This document shows, one piece after another, positions 1-7,066 of a stretch of 64,000 nucleotides of DNA. The stretch is from an uncultured Oscillospiraceae bacterium (GTDB taxonomy: Bacteria; Bacillota; Clostridia; Oscillospirales; Oscillospiraceae). The stretch is taken from positions 1 to 64,000 of the forward strand of contig CAKUEH010000006.1 of NCBI GenBank assembly GCA_934646185.1, read 5' to 3'. The notes beneath the pieces are model-generated. The model did no database searches. It was not told the origin of the DNA and was given only the letters and a program-made list of their open reading frames with translations. Position 1 is the first letter of the stretch, and every line of letters begins with the position of its first letter. The position numbers and the translations under genes were made by a program.

Positions 1-135
1 ACTGTGCTGGCGAACATGGGAAAAGTCCAGTTTGCCAATTTGGATTCTGCTACGCAGGAGTTTTCCAAGATCAACACGGCTCTGCGGGAGTTGCAGGAGG
101 GAGGTGCGGCGAAATCGCAATCGTCCATTTCGTGA
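1..135 (+). CDS. C-terminal end of a mobilisation-module protein (5' truncated)
   Basis: An open frame runs in from the left edge (frame 1) and stops at TGA 133-135, giving about 44 residues that end in a polar, helix-like tail (…TALRELQEGG…). The stop overlaps the GTG at 132 (GTGA), the pattern of translational coupling with the relaxase that follows. Accessory relaxosome proteins of the MobC type commonly sit directly upstream of relaxase genes in such elements, so that role is inferred from position. The visible piece is too short to assign a family. Confidence 0.5.
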   Translation, partial: TVLANMGKVQFANLDSATQEFSKINTALRELQEGGAAKSQSSIS

Positions 136-1478
136 ACTACAAAAAGGGTACGCAAACACGCAGCTGCATGAAAAGTGTCATGCGCTACGTTTCCCAACTC
201 AGCAAGACGCTCTGGGATGGACAGCAGCTCGTCAGCGGTATTGGCTGTCAACCGGAAACTGCGTTCGACGAATTCCTGAGTACAAAGCTGCTGCACCACA
301 AGGACGGCGGCGTGATGTTCTATCACATGGTACAGAGTTTCCCGAAGGACGCTGCCATCGATCCGCGCACAGCGCACGAAGCAGCACGCAGACTTGCCGG
401 ATACTTCGAGGGCTGTGAAGTTCTGGTCTGCACGCACGTTGATCGCGAACACATTCATTCCCACTGCATTATCAACAGCGTCAATTTTGAGACGGGAAAG
501 AAATTACATATGGCAGACGAGCAGATTCAGGAACTGCGCGTCCGCAACGACCAGATTTGCGAAGAACTGGGGCTGCCGAAATTTCAGAAAGTCAACCAGC
601 AGCAGTCACGAGGAATGTCCAATGCGGAATACTACCCGGCGGACAGAGGCGAGAGTTGGAAGTTTGAGCTGATGCGGGTCATCGATGAATGTATGCGCTG
701 CGCCGGGAATCGTGAGGAATTTCTAGTACTGCTCCGGTCGGAAGGTTACAACGCTACTTGGACAGATGGCCGGAAGAATATTACCTACACCACACCGGAC
801 GGACGCAAGTGCCGTGACAGAAAATTACATATAGAAAAATACTTGAAAGAAAATATGGAGGCTGAATTTGGATACAGAACGGAGAATGACAACACAAGAA
901 ATGTTGACGCAGCACAAAAAGCTGATGGACGAGGCGCAACGGCTGGAACCCAGCGTGATAGTCACGGAGCGGAACTGGAACGCGATGCTCAAAATGCAGC
1001 ACGATCTGTTTCAGCAGCAGATGCAGCTGGACGCGGACTTGAAAACGCTCCTGACGCGGGAGGACGCACAGACCGCATTGAACGAGATGCAGGAGAGTAC
1101 AGAAAAATTCGAGAAACAGGCTGGGAGCCTGAACGAGAAGTATTCTTCCGGCTGCAAGGCGCTGACCGAGACTACGAAGAACGCCCTGACCACAATCCTG
1201 AACGATACGAAGAATCAGCTTTCGAATACGGTGCAGGAGACGCGGAAGAAAATCCGGACGTGCGCGTGGATCTCGATTACAGCGGTGATCTTGTGCGCGA
1301 CGCTGTGCGCCTTGGCCGTGCTGTGGAGCAGATGACGGTCGATGCACCGACACGCGACGGAACGACTATGCCGCTGCATATTGACAGCAAGCGCCGGAAG
1401 AAGCTCCGGCAAAAGAAAACCGCCCTCGGTCATGCCGAGGACGATCATGAAGATTGGGATATGAAACAGGAACTATGA
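132..1478 (+). CDS. Relaxase / mobilisation nuclease
   Basis: Nicks and covalently binds DNA at an origin of transfer so that the element can be mobilised. The N-terminal ~240 residues carry the relaxase domain with a histidine cluster (H102-x4-H107-x-H109-x-H111, followed by an INSV strand) that matches the metal-binding motif of the MobA/VirD2-like relaxase family. Residues ~245-448 are low-complexity, charged and rich in D, R, G and A, as expected where another gene is encoded in the same DNA. GTG 132 overlaps the upstream stop, but the same frame stays open upstream and would read IAIVHFVNYKKG from codon 114 (ATC), resembling the usual first beta strand of the family. The Shine-Dalgarno AGGAGGGAGGT at 95-105 also fits a start near 114 better than 132. 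The true start is therefore uncertain. Confidence 0.85.
   Translation: MNYKKGTQTRSCMKSVMRYVSQLSKTLWDGQQLVSGIGCQPETAFDEFLSTKLLHHKDGGVMFYHMVQSFPKDAAIDPRTAHEAARRLAGYFEGCEVLVCTHVDREHIHSHCIINSVNFETGKKLHMADEQIQELRVRNDQICEELGLPKFQKVNQQQSRGMSNAEYYPADRGESWKFELMRVIDECMRCAGNREEFLVLLRSEGYNATWTDGRKNITYTTPDGRKCRDRKLHIEKYLKENMEAEFGYRTENDNTRNVDAAQKADGRGATAGTQRDSHGAELERDAQNAARSVSAADAAGRGLENAPDAGGRTDRIERDAGEYRKIRETGWEPEREVFFRLQGADRDYEERPDHNPERYEESAFEYGAGDAEENPDVRVDLDYSGDLVRDAVRLGRAVEQMTVDAPTRDGTTMPLHIDSKRRKKLRQKKTALGHAEDDHEDWDMKQEL
868..1335 (+). CDS. Nested coiled-coil membrane protein inside the relaxase gene
   Basis: A 155-residue protein is encoded entirely within the relaxase gene in a different frame. 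It begins at TTG 868 with GGAGG at 857-861, six bases upstream; an ATG at 886 is an alternative start. The protein looks real: residues ~5-130 are amphipathic and rich in Q, E, K, L and T (coiled coil) with no low-complexity run, and residues ~133-152 form a hydrophobic segment (AWISITAVILCATLCALAV) followed by WSR, a C-terminal membrane anchor. By contrast the relaxase frame is of low complexity over this stretch. Genes nested in a relaxase gene are known from ColE1-type plasmids (mbeB and mbeD inside mbeA), where they assist mobilisation. A similar helper role here is inferred. Confidence 0.75.
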   Translation: MDTERRMTTQEMLTQHKKLMDEAQRLEPSVIVTERNWNAMLKMQHDLFQQQMQLDADLKTLLTREDAQTALNEMQESTEKFEKQAGSLNEKYSSGCKALTETTKNALTTILNDTKNQLSNTVQETRKKIRTCAWISITAVILCATLCALAVLWSR

Positions 1479-1489
1479 AAGGAGTACCT

Positions 1490-1663
1490 ATGGCGAGAAA
1501 ACGGAAAGACAATATTTCGGAGGTTACGTTCAGCTACGTCGGTACGGATGAGCAGTTCGATGAATTTCTGAAAATGCTGGTGCATGACTACCTCTCGGTA
1601 GACCAGCCATACACAAAAGTGCAGGAGAATTTTGTTGATCATGTAGATTCCTGCCGCGCATGA
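1490..1663 (+). CDS. Small conserved-looking protein of the mobile element
   Basis: A 57-residue protein (MARKRKDNISEVTFSYVGTD…) lies between the relaxase and the first recombinase. ATG 1490 is preceded by AAGGAG at 1479-1484, at ideal spacing. An in-frame ATG at 1475 overlaps the relaxase stop (ATGA) and is the alternative start. The basic N-terminus is followed by an acidic, helical body with no membrane segment or recognisable domain. Position and tight spacing place it in the mobilisation operon. I do not recognise a family. A small accessory of recombination or copy control is possible but not shown. Confidence 0.65.
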   Translation: MARKRKDNISEVTFSYVGTDEQFDEFLKMLVHDYLSVDQPYTKVQENFVDHVDSCRA

Positions 1664-1694
1664 TGGATTGTTCTAGCTATTCGAAAAACAGTGT

Positions 1695-1730
1695 GCTATG
1701 GTGTGTGCTGCAATCGGCACACACCATAGC
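1695..1730. repeat. Perfect 14-bp inverted repeat before the recombinase genes
   Basis: The arms GCTATGGTGTGTGC and GCACACACCATAGC are exact reverse complements separated by 8 bases. They end just before the ribosome binding site (GGGAAGGAGG) of the first serine recombinase. No T-run follows, so this is unlikely to be an intrinsic terminator. A protein-binding site or an mRNA hairpin that insulates or tunes recombinase translation fits the location. Confidence 0.7.
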
Positions 1731-1744
1731 GGGAAGGAGGAACC

Positions 1745-3403
1745 ATGAAAGTCTGGCTGTATTACCGCCTGAGTCGGGACGAGGACGATGAACTGAACTC
1801 CCTGACGAATCAGCGGAAAATCATTTACGAATATGCCGTTACAAACGGACATGAAGTTGTTGGCGAGTCCTTTGACGATAACGTCAGCGGAATGCACTTC
1901 AACCGCGAGGGCATTGACAAAATCTACGAAGTTGTGGAAACTGGGAAAATCGAGGCGATCATTGTCAAGGATCTTTCCCGTCTGGGCCGACACCGAACGC
2001 AGACTGCCCTGTTTATCGACTACTTGCGGGAACACGACGTCCGCGTCCTCTCGGCGACGGAAAATATCGACACCTTCAATGAGAACGATGATCTCATCAT
2101 TGGCTTCAAAGGCTTGGTCAATGACTTCTACGCCCGCGACGGCAGCCGCCGTGTGCGGACCGGCTACCGGCAAAAACAAAAGGAAGGGCTCGTGACCATC
2201 CCGCCTTTCGGCTACTTTAAGGATAAAAACACGAAGAAGGTTGTCATCGTGGAGGAAGCCGCCGAAACCGTTCGACTGATTTTCACCGCCTACGTCGGCG
2301 GCAGCGGCATGAAGACTATTGCCCGTACACTGAATGAGCAGAGAAGAAAAACGCCTGCGCTCATGCAGCTGGAACTGCTGAACAAGAGCCTGCCCAACAC
2401 GCAGGATGCTATCCTCAAGAAGTATCTTTGGGACGCGACCATGATAGCTCGCATTCTCAGGGACGAGAGCTATGTCGGAACGCTCATTTGCCATAAAAGT
2501 GAGCGGAACAAAATCAACAAAACTTTCCGCTTCACAGAGCCGGAAGAACAGTTTCGTCACGAGAATTACCTCCCGCCGATCATCACGCCGGAACTGTGGG
2601 AGCAGACGCAGATGATGCTGGCAGAACGGAAACGGCTGAACGTGCGCGCCGCGCCCTCGCAGGAGATTCTGCGCTACAGTGGACTTCTCCGCTGCGAGGA
2701 CTGCGGCAGAGCTATGTTCGGCAAGCGCATCCATCTGAAAAGCGGCGAACGGGTCATCTATGTTTGCAGCACCTACAACCGCTTCGGCAAGGAGCATTGT
2801 TCCCAGCACCAGATCGACGAAGCTGTACTGGACAGGCTGATTATGGACGAACTCAGAAATACCAAGGGGCTGTATCAGCAGAACTGGGATGCGCTGGAGC
2901 GGCTGATCGCACAGTGGACACCAAAGGCAGAACTGACCGGTGCGCAGATTGTCAAGTTAGAAAAGCGGATTCGATGCTTGGAAGATGAAACGGAGGCAAT
3001 TTTAATGGAGCGGATACGGGATCGGGCGAACGCTGAACGCTACGACCGCATGATTCAAAAACGCGAAGAAGAAATCGCTGCGGCAAAAAAGCAGATCGAA
3101 GAACTGCAAAACATCTCCGCTGTCCTGCGGAATCGGCAAACGAAGCTCAAACGGGACATCAGCATGATCGACGACATTCTCGCTGAGGGCGTCATGACGG
3201 AAGCACATCTGCGGATGCTGGTCGAAAAGATCTATGTGCAGGAGACGGACGGGAAGCTCAGTCTGGACATTCAGATCAAAGCGCCGTTCCGCACACACTT
3301 GGATGTCTATGAAAACGGGACGCTCACGGAGCGATACGGTGCGCTGGATTTTGACTGGGATCGGCTGGCGCGGCTGCTCTACGGCGACGGGCTTGCGGGG
3401 TAA
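1745..3403 (+). CDS. Large serine recombinase (TndX/TnpX-like)
   Basis: A 552-residue site-specific recombinase that would excise and integrate the element by serine-mediated strand exchange. The N-terminal resolvase domain (~1-145) has the catalytic serine in the context YYRLSRD (S10) and the typical KDLSRLGR segment. The recombinase domain follows (~155-270), then a zinc ribbon (CEDCGRAMFG … YVCS … HCS, ~320-360), a long coiled coil (~400-475) and a C-terminal strand-rich tail. Length and order match complete members of the TndX/TnpX group of clostridial mobile elements. ATG 1745 has GGAAGGAGG just upstream. It is followed after 6 bases by a second, shorter recombinase, so the two are probably co-expressed. 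Confidence 0.93.
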   Translation: MKVWLYYRLSRDEDDELNSLTNQRKIIYEYAVTNGHEVVGESFDDNVSGMHFNREGIDKIYEVVETGKIEAIIVKDLSRLGRHRTQTALFIDYLREHDVRVLSATENIDTFNENDDLIIGFKGLVNDFYARDGSRRVRTGYRQKQKEGLVTIPPFGYFKDKNTKKVVIVEEAAETVRLIFTAYVGGSGMKTIARTLNEQRRKTPALMQLELLNKSLPNTQDAILKKYLWDATMIARILRDESYVGTLICHKSERNKINKTFRFTEPEEQFRHENYLPPIITPELWEQTQMMLAERKRLNVRAAPSQEILRYSGLLRCEDCGRAMFGKRIHLKSGERVIYVCSTYNRFGKEHCSQHQIDEAVLDRLIMDELRNTKGLYQQNWDALERLIAQWTPKAELTGAQIVKLEKRIRCLEDETEAILMERIRDRANAERYDRMIQKREEEIAAAKKQIEELQNISAVLRNRQTKLKRDISMIDDILAEGVMTEAHLRMLVEKIYVQETDGKLSLDIQIKAPFRTHLDVYENGTLTERYGALDFDWDRLARLLYGDGLAG

Positions 3404-3409
3404 ACGGTT

Positions 3410-4687
3410 ATGGCAATGCGGGTTTGGCTCTATGCGCGGCTTTCTAACGATGATGACCGTGAGATGAACTCTCTGCGGAATCAGCGGGAGATCTGCCAGG
3501 CATTTGCCGAGCAGCACGGGTACATCATCGTAGGACAGTCCTTTGATGACAACATAAGCGGCATGAGTTTTGACCGCCGTGGGCTGGACGAGCTCATAGC
3601 GGCTGTGGACGCTGATAAAATTGACGCCGTCATCGTAAAAGACTTATCCAGGCTTGGCCGCCATAGGACTCAGACAGCATTGTTAATTGATTACCTGCGG
3701 GAACACCAGGTGCGCGTGGTCTCTGCCACGGAGGGCGTTGATACATTCCGCGACGAAGATGACTTGATCATCGGTGTCCGTGGCCTGATGAATGATTACT
3801 ATGCAAAGGATATTAGCAAAAAGATCCGGGCGGGATACCGACAGAAACAGAAAGACGGCATCGTGATCACGCCGCCCTTCGGCTACTGGAAAGACAGAAA
3901 CACAGGGCAGATCAAGGTTAACACAGAAGCGGCGGTCACGGTGCAGCTCATCTATTCTCTGTACTTGCAGGGGTGCGGGCAAAAAGAGATATCCCGCAGG
4001 CTCAACGTTATGGGGCGAAAGACCCCAGCACAGCTCCGGGCCGAGCGGTGCGGCAAAGAAGTACGACAAACGCACAAGACCCGTGACGGGCAGTTTCTCT
4101 GGACATATGCCAGTGTGAAAAACGTGCTGGTAGAGGAAGCCTGCACCGGTGTGCTGGTCAATCACCGCAGAGAATATCTTGGCGGCAAAGCGCGAGCCAT
4201 CAGCGAAACGGACTGGCTTCGTCATGAGAACTTCTATCCGGTTATCATTGAAAAAGCAATCTGGCAGAAAGTCCAGACGCGGCTGAAACAGCAGGCGCGT
4301 CCGGCGGTCAACAATCGTACAAAGCACCGTTATGCCGGACTGCTGACCTGTCAAGAATGCGGGAACGTGTTCAGTCCCATGATCCGCTGCTGGAACGGCA
4401 GCCGCCGTGTGGAATACGTCTGCCGAGGATATCATAGGAACGGGAAAGGCTATTGCAGTTCTCACCGGATTCATGAGGAGGTTCTGGATAAAGCCATCTG
4501 GGATTATACAGAAAAGCTGCGGGAACAGTATGCAGCCGAACTGAAAAAGGTCACGCAGTTGCAAAAACAGTGGGCGTTGAGGAAACCGGTCCTCGACGCC
4601 CACTGTTTGGCTTTGCAGAAAGAAATCCAGCGATTGGAGCAAGAGATTGACGAACTGGTGATGGAGAAAATACAGATACAGCAATGA
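3410..4687 (+). CDS. Second large serine recombinase, C-terminally short
   Basis: A 425-residue paralogue of the preceding recombinase. It keeps the catalytic serine (YARLSND, S12), the KDLSRLGR helix, the recombinase domain and the zinc ribbon (CQECGNVF … YVCRGYHRNGKGYCSSH). Aligned by eye with its neighbour, it stops within the coiled coil (ELVMEKIQIQQ against AILMERIRDR) and lacks the last ~120 residues, including the second half of the coiled coil and the C-terminal strands. The stop lies only 45 bases from tRNA-Leu, so the loss may be an element boundary or deletion scar. A naturally short partner acting as a heteromer is the alternative. ATG 3410 and ATG 3416 are both possible starts, and the ribosome binding site is weak. 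Confidence 0.85.
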   Translation: MAMRVWLYARLSNDDDREMNSLRNQREICQAFAEQHGYIIVGQSFDDNISGMSFDRRGLDELIAAVDADKIDAVIVKDLSRLGRHRTQTALLIDYLREHQVRVVSATEGVDTFRDEDDLIIGVRGLMNDYYAKDISKKIRAGYRQKQKDGIVITPPFGYWKDRNTGQIKVNTEAAVTVQLIYSLYLQGCGQKEISRRLNVMGRKTPAQLRAERCGKEVRQTHKTRDGQFLWTYASVKNVLVEEACTGVLVNHRREYLGGKARAISETDWLRHENFYPVIIEKAIWQKVQTRLKQQARPAVNNRTKHRYAGLLTCQECGNVFSPMIRCWNGSRRVEYVCRGYHRNGKGYCSSHRIHEEVLDKAIWDYTEKLREQYAAELKKVTQLQKQWALRKPVLDAHCLALQKEIQRLEQEIDELVMEKIQIQQ

Positions 4688-4689
4688 TA

Positions 4690-4731
4690 GCAACCGGCCT
4701 GCATTTTTATCACAAAATGCAGGCCGGTTGC
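4690..4731. repeat. 18-bp perfect inverted repeat at the tRNA 3' end
   Basis: Arms GCAACCGGCCTGCATTTT and AAAATGCAGGCCGGTTGC are separated by a 6-base loop and abut the CCA end of tRNA-Leu. The structure may stop transcripts from either side or mark the 3' boundary of the tRNA, but neither side carries a convincing terminal T-run. It also lies exactly between the truncated recombinase and the tRNA. Confidence 0.6.
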
Positions 4732-4814
4732 TGGTGCGCCCGACAGGACTTGAACCTGCACGCTCGCGCAATGGAACCTAAATCCATCGTGTCTGCCAAT
4801 TCCACCACGGGCGC
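4732..4814 (-). tRNA. tRNA-Leu (anticodon TAG), intact
   Basis: Read on the minus strand, the sequence folds as a class II tRNA: acceptor GCGCCCG pairs with CGGGCGC, the D region is GGTGGAATTGGCAGACAC, the anticodon stem ATGGA/TCCAT holds a loop with TAG, then a long variable arm and TTCAAGTCC T arm, with the discriminator A and an encoded CCA. Leu codons CTA/CTG would be read. Its first 39 bases are repeated exactly at 4991-5029, so this gene lies next to an integration or duplication scar. No clear promoter is seen in the 176 bases directly upstream. Confidence 0.95.
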
Positions 4815-4913
4815 AGATAGGAACGGCAGGGAAATCTGCCGCTATTTTGCAGTCCTCTGATTTTGACTCGGTGAGGAAGCCGAGGCGGAGCGTAACGCTT
4901 GATCCGCAGGTAT

Positions 4914-4935
4914 AAAAACAGGCGAGCCTGCTTTT
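4914..4935 (-). terminator. Putative intrinsic terminator between the two tRNA copies
   Basis: On the minus strand, AAAAGCAGGC and GCCTGTTTTT form a short stem with a T-rich end. It would stop a transcript that started at the promoter near 5096 and passed the orphan tRNA 5' half, before it reached the intact tRNA. The stem is short, so confidence is moderate. Confidence 0.45.
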
Positions 4936-4990
4936 ACCGAAGAATGACCGCGGCGAGGAACGGTGAAAAAACATTCACCAAGGTGACAGC

Positions 4991-5029
4991 ACCTAAATCC
5001 ATCGTGTCTGCCAATTCCACCACGGGCGC
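4991..5029 (-). repeat. Orphan 5' half of tRNA-Leu; 39-bp direct repeat of 4776-4814
   Basis: These 39 bases are identical to the 5' half of the intact tRNA-Leu (acceptor strand, D arm and start of the anticodon loop) and then diverge. The exact duplication, 215 bp apart, is what integration or excision within a tRNA gene leaves behind (attL/attR-like). The intervening 176 bases hold no gene that I can support. Confidence 0.85.
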
Positions 5030-5034
5030 GGGGG

Positions 5035-5064
5035 ACGGCAGTCAGAGTGGGCTCTGACTGCCGT
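5035..5064. repeat. 13-bp inverted repeat downstream of the first aspartate kinase
   Basis: ACGGCAGTCAGAG and CTCTGACTGCCGT form a perfect stem with a TGGG loop. It lies between the kinase stop and the orphan tRNA half. It may end the kinase transcript, although no T-run follows on the minus strand. Confidence 0.5.
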
Positions 5065-5066
5065 AT

Positions 5067-5096
5067 ATTCTATCATATCCGCGTTTCGATTGTCAA
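5067..5096 (-). promoter_or_regulatory. Sigma-A-type promoter facing the tRNA-Leu region
   Basis: On the minus strand TTGACA (5091-5096) is followed after 18 bases by TAGAAT (5067-5072). It overlaps the last codons of the aspartate kinase gene and points at the orphan tRNA half, so it is probably the original tRNA-Leu promoter. Confidence 0.55.
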
Positions 5097-6376
5097 TCGC
5101 GCAGATCGCGGCTGGCGGCGTAGGCGGCGCGCAGGGACTGCTCGTATTGGCTGTCGTTGACGAGCATGAGGGCGCAGGCGCCGCACATTTGCAGCAGATG
5201 GACCGGCGCGCCGCTTTTTTCGACCGCGCCTGTCAGCGCCGGGACGGCGGCGGATGACCGGCAGAGCGCGGCCAGGACGCTCAGGTTTTCACGCAGCGTA
5301 CACGTCTGCGGGCGCAGCGCCTGCGCGGCCTGTTCCCGCAGGCGGTGCAGCAGCTCAGAGCCGGGCTCTATCGGCAAAAGCGCCGTGAGCTCGCCGCACA
5401 CGCTCTGCACGGAAAACGGCGCGAGCCGCGCCTGCGCCAGAACGGCGGCCAGCTTTGCCTCCGCATCCGGCTCCTGCGGGCAGCTCAGGCGCAGCATGGC
5501 GAGCTTCCGCCGCCCGGCGAAGCAGATCTGTCCGCTGCCGGGCTCTATCTGCGGCCGGACGAGCGTGCCGGGCTTCTCGGGTTCGAACGTGCTGCAGATG
5601 CGCAGCGGGATCTGTGCCTGCCGGACCGGCGCGACCGCGTCCTCGTGCAGGATCTGCATGCCGACGCGCGAGAGCGTCTGCAGCTCCTCGTAGCGCAGCT
5701 GGCCGACCGGCGCGGGATCCTTGATCAGCCTCGGATCGGCGGTGAGCACGCCCGTCACGTCCGTCCAGTTTTCGTACAGATCCGCATGCAGCGCGGCTGC
5801 GGCCAGCGCACCCGTCACGTCGGAGCCGCCGCGCGGGAGCGTATGGACCGCGCCGTCCGGCAGCGCGCCGTAAAATCCCGGCGTGACGATCTTCCGCCCG
5901 TCGGCGAGCGAGCCAAGCGCGGCATAGGATGCGGCCTGCCGGACGCGGCCCGCGGCGTCGAACAGCAGCCAATCCTTCGCGTCGACAAATTCAAAGCCCA
6001 GCAGATCTGCCATCAGCCGCGCGGACAGATACTCGCCGCGCGAGACGATCCAGCTTACCGGCGTATCGCGGCGCATGGCGGCATAGATCGCGTCGAGCTC
6101 GGCCTCAATGGGCAGCGTCAGACAACAGCCGTCGCGGATCTCGCGGTAGCGGTCGGCGATCCTGCGCCATAAGTCCCAGCAGCTCACGCCGTACTGCAGA
6201 TGCGCGTGGCAGAGATAGAGAAGATCGGTGATCTTGTGGTCGGCGGTGTGGCGCTTTCCTGCCGCCGACACGACGACGACGCGCCGCGCCGGATCTGCGA
6301 GCACGATCTCGCGCACGCGCGAAAAGCCCGCGCTGTCGCACAGCGACGAGCCGCCGAATTTTGTGACCTTCAGCAT
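5093..6376 (-). CDS. Aspartate kinase, divergent paralogue
   Basis: Phosphorylates L-aspartate, the first step toward lysine, threonine, methionine and diaminopimelate. The N-terminus has the kinase signature KFGGSSL, then VVVVSAAGKR, SRGEYLSARL, the TPGFYGALPDG loop and RGGSDVTGAL, all typical of the aspartate kinase fold (~1-285). The C-terminal ~140 residues should be ACT domains but are poorly conserved compared with the second copy at 27646, so feedback control may differ. The start at 6376 is chosen because AAGGAGGGAGG lies just upstream and MLKVTKFGGSS is the family's N-terminus. The gene is divergent from rpsO. A dedicated role such as spore dipicolinate or peptidoglycan supply is possible but unproven. 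Confidence 0.85.
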   Translation of the reverse strand: MLKVTKFGGSSLCDSAGFSRVREIVLADPARRVVVVSAAGKRHTADHKITDLLYLCHAHLQYGVSCWDLWRRIADRYREIRDGCCLTLPIEAELDAIYAAMRRDTPVSWIVSRGEYLSARLMADLLGFEFVDAKDWLLFDAAGRVRQAASYAALGSLADGRKIVTPGFYGALPDGAVHTLPRGGSDVTGALAAAALHADLYENWTDVTGVLTADPRLIKDPAPVGQLRYEELQTLSRVGMQILHEDAVAPVRQAQIPLRICSTFEPEKPGTLVRPQIEPGSGQICFAGRRKLAMLRLSCPQEPDAEAKLAAVLAQARLAPFSVQSVCGELTALLPIEPGSELLHRLREQAAQALRPQTCTLRENLSVLAALCRSSAAVPALTGAVEKSGAPVHLLQMCGACALMLVNDSQYEQSLRAAYAASRDLRD

Positions 6377-6639
6377 AAACCTCCCTCCTTCCGGGAATGA
6401 TGGTCCCACGCCATACTATGCCGTCCTGTCGAATTCTGTCCGGTACCGGAAACCGAAAAATTTCAGAAGATCCGGGCAATTTCTGCTTTACTTTTCGCTT
6501 CCTGTATGATATTCTTAGCAAGTAGCGCCATGCGCTGCGACCCGTTTCCCAGTTTCGGGACAACGCCCGCTTTGACGCGGGTCTTCTGCCTGCCCGATAC
6601 TTGGATCCAGGGATTATTTTGAAAGGTGGAAACACAACT
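6377..6639. other. Divergent intergenic region and rpsO leader
   Basis: This region between the kinase and rpsO contains short hairpins near 6540-6590 (for example CCCGC…GCGGG) on the rpsO side. Ribosomal protein S15 genes often carry an autoregulatory leader, but I cannot match a known leader class here. No convincing promoter with both boxes was found. Confidence 0.3.
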
Positions 6640-6906
6640 ATGATGCGCAAAGAAGAAAAGACTGCCATTATCGAGCAGTACGCGACCCATGCCGGCGACA
6701 CCGGTTCTCCCGAGGTTCAGATCGCTGTCCTCACCGCCCGGATCAACACCCTGACCGAGCATCTGCGTGAGCACAAGCAGGACAACCACTCCCGCCGCGG
6801 CCTTCTGATGATGGTCGGCAAGCGCAGAAGCCTTCTCGACTACCTCGCCAAGAAGGACATCAACCGCTATCGTGCAATCGTTGCAAAGCTCGGCCTGCGT
6901 AAGTAA
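6640..6906 (+). CDS. rpsO: 30S ribosomal protein S15
   Basis: An 88-residue protein that binds 16S rRNA early in assembly of the small-subunit platform. It has the full S15 pattern: the HAGDTGSPEVQIAVLT segment, NTLTEHLREHKQDNHSRRGLL and the C-terminal GKRRSLLDYL…YRAIVAKLGLRK. Two adjacent ATGs (6640, 6643) are possible; GAAAGGTGG at 6621-6629 favours the first. A strong terminator follows, and pnp lies next on the same strand, the common rpsO-pnp order. Confidence 0.97.
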   Translation: MMRKEEKTAIIEQYATHAGDTGSPEVQIAVLTARINTLTEHLREHKQDNHSRRGLLMMVGKRRSLLDYLAKKDINRYRAIVAKLGLRK

Positions 6907-6914
6907 GTCATAGG

Positions 6915-6945
6915 AAAAGGGCGGTCGGGCGACCGCCCTTTTTTA
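6915..6945 (+). terminator. Intrinsic terminator of rpsO
   Basis: The stem AGGGCGGTC/GACCGCCCT with a short loop is followed by TTTTTT, a standard rho-independent terminator directly after the rpsO stop. Confidence 0.9.
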
Positions 6946-6964
6946 TACATTCACCCATGATCCT

Positions 6965-7042
6965 GCGCGTGGGTTCCATTTAGCAGTTGAAAGTAGCGTC
7001 CGGGTGCGGACGCCAGTTTCAAGTGCTAAACCTCCCACGCGC
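6965..7042 (+). promoter_or_regulatory. Long three-part hairpin in the pnp leader
   Basis: Three stacked stems nest in about 78 bases: GCGCGTGGG (6965-6973) with CCCACGCGC (7034-7042); TTTAGCAGTTGAAA (6979-6992) with TTTCAAGTGCTAAA (7017-7030, one mismatch); GCGTCC with GGACGC at the tip. The hairpin ends 11 bases before the pnp ribosome binding site. In E. coli a long pnp leader hairpin is cut by RNase III and allows PNPase to repress its own mRNA. An equivalent role is inferred here from shape and position. Confidence 0.6.
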
Positions 7043-7066
7043 GCAAAAAACGAAGGAGGTTCTTTC

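Noticed and set aside
32..418. Plus-strand frame overlapping the start of the relaxase
   Set aside because: Unlike the nested gene at 868, it has no ribosome binding site, is Arg/Ser-rich and overlaps the conserved relaxase domain.
6520..6600. Known S15 leader class before rpsO
   Set aside because: Small hairpins exist, but I could not match the defining features of any described S15 leader.
5093..6639. Lysine riboswitch before the aspartate kinase
   Set aside because: The upstream region is too short and lacks the conserved five-helix core; none was seen before the second copy either.
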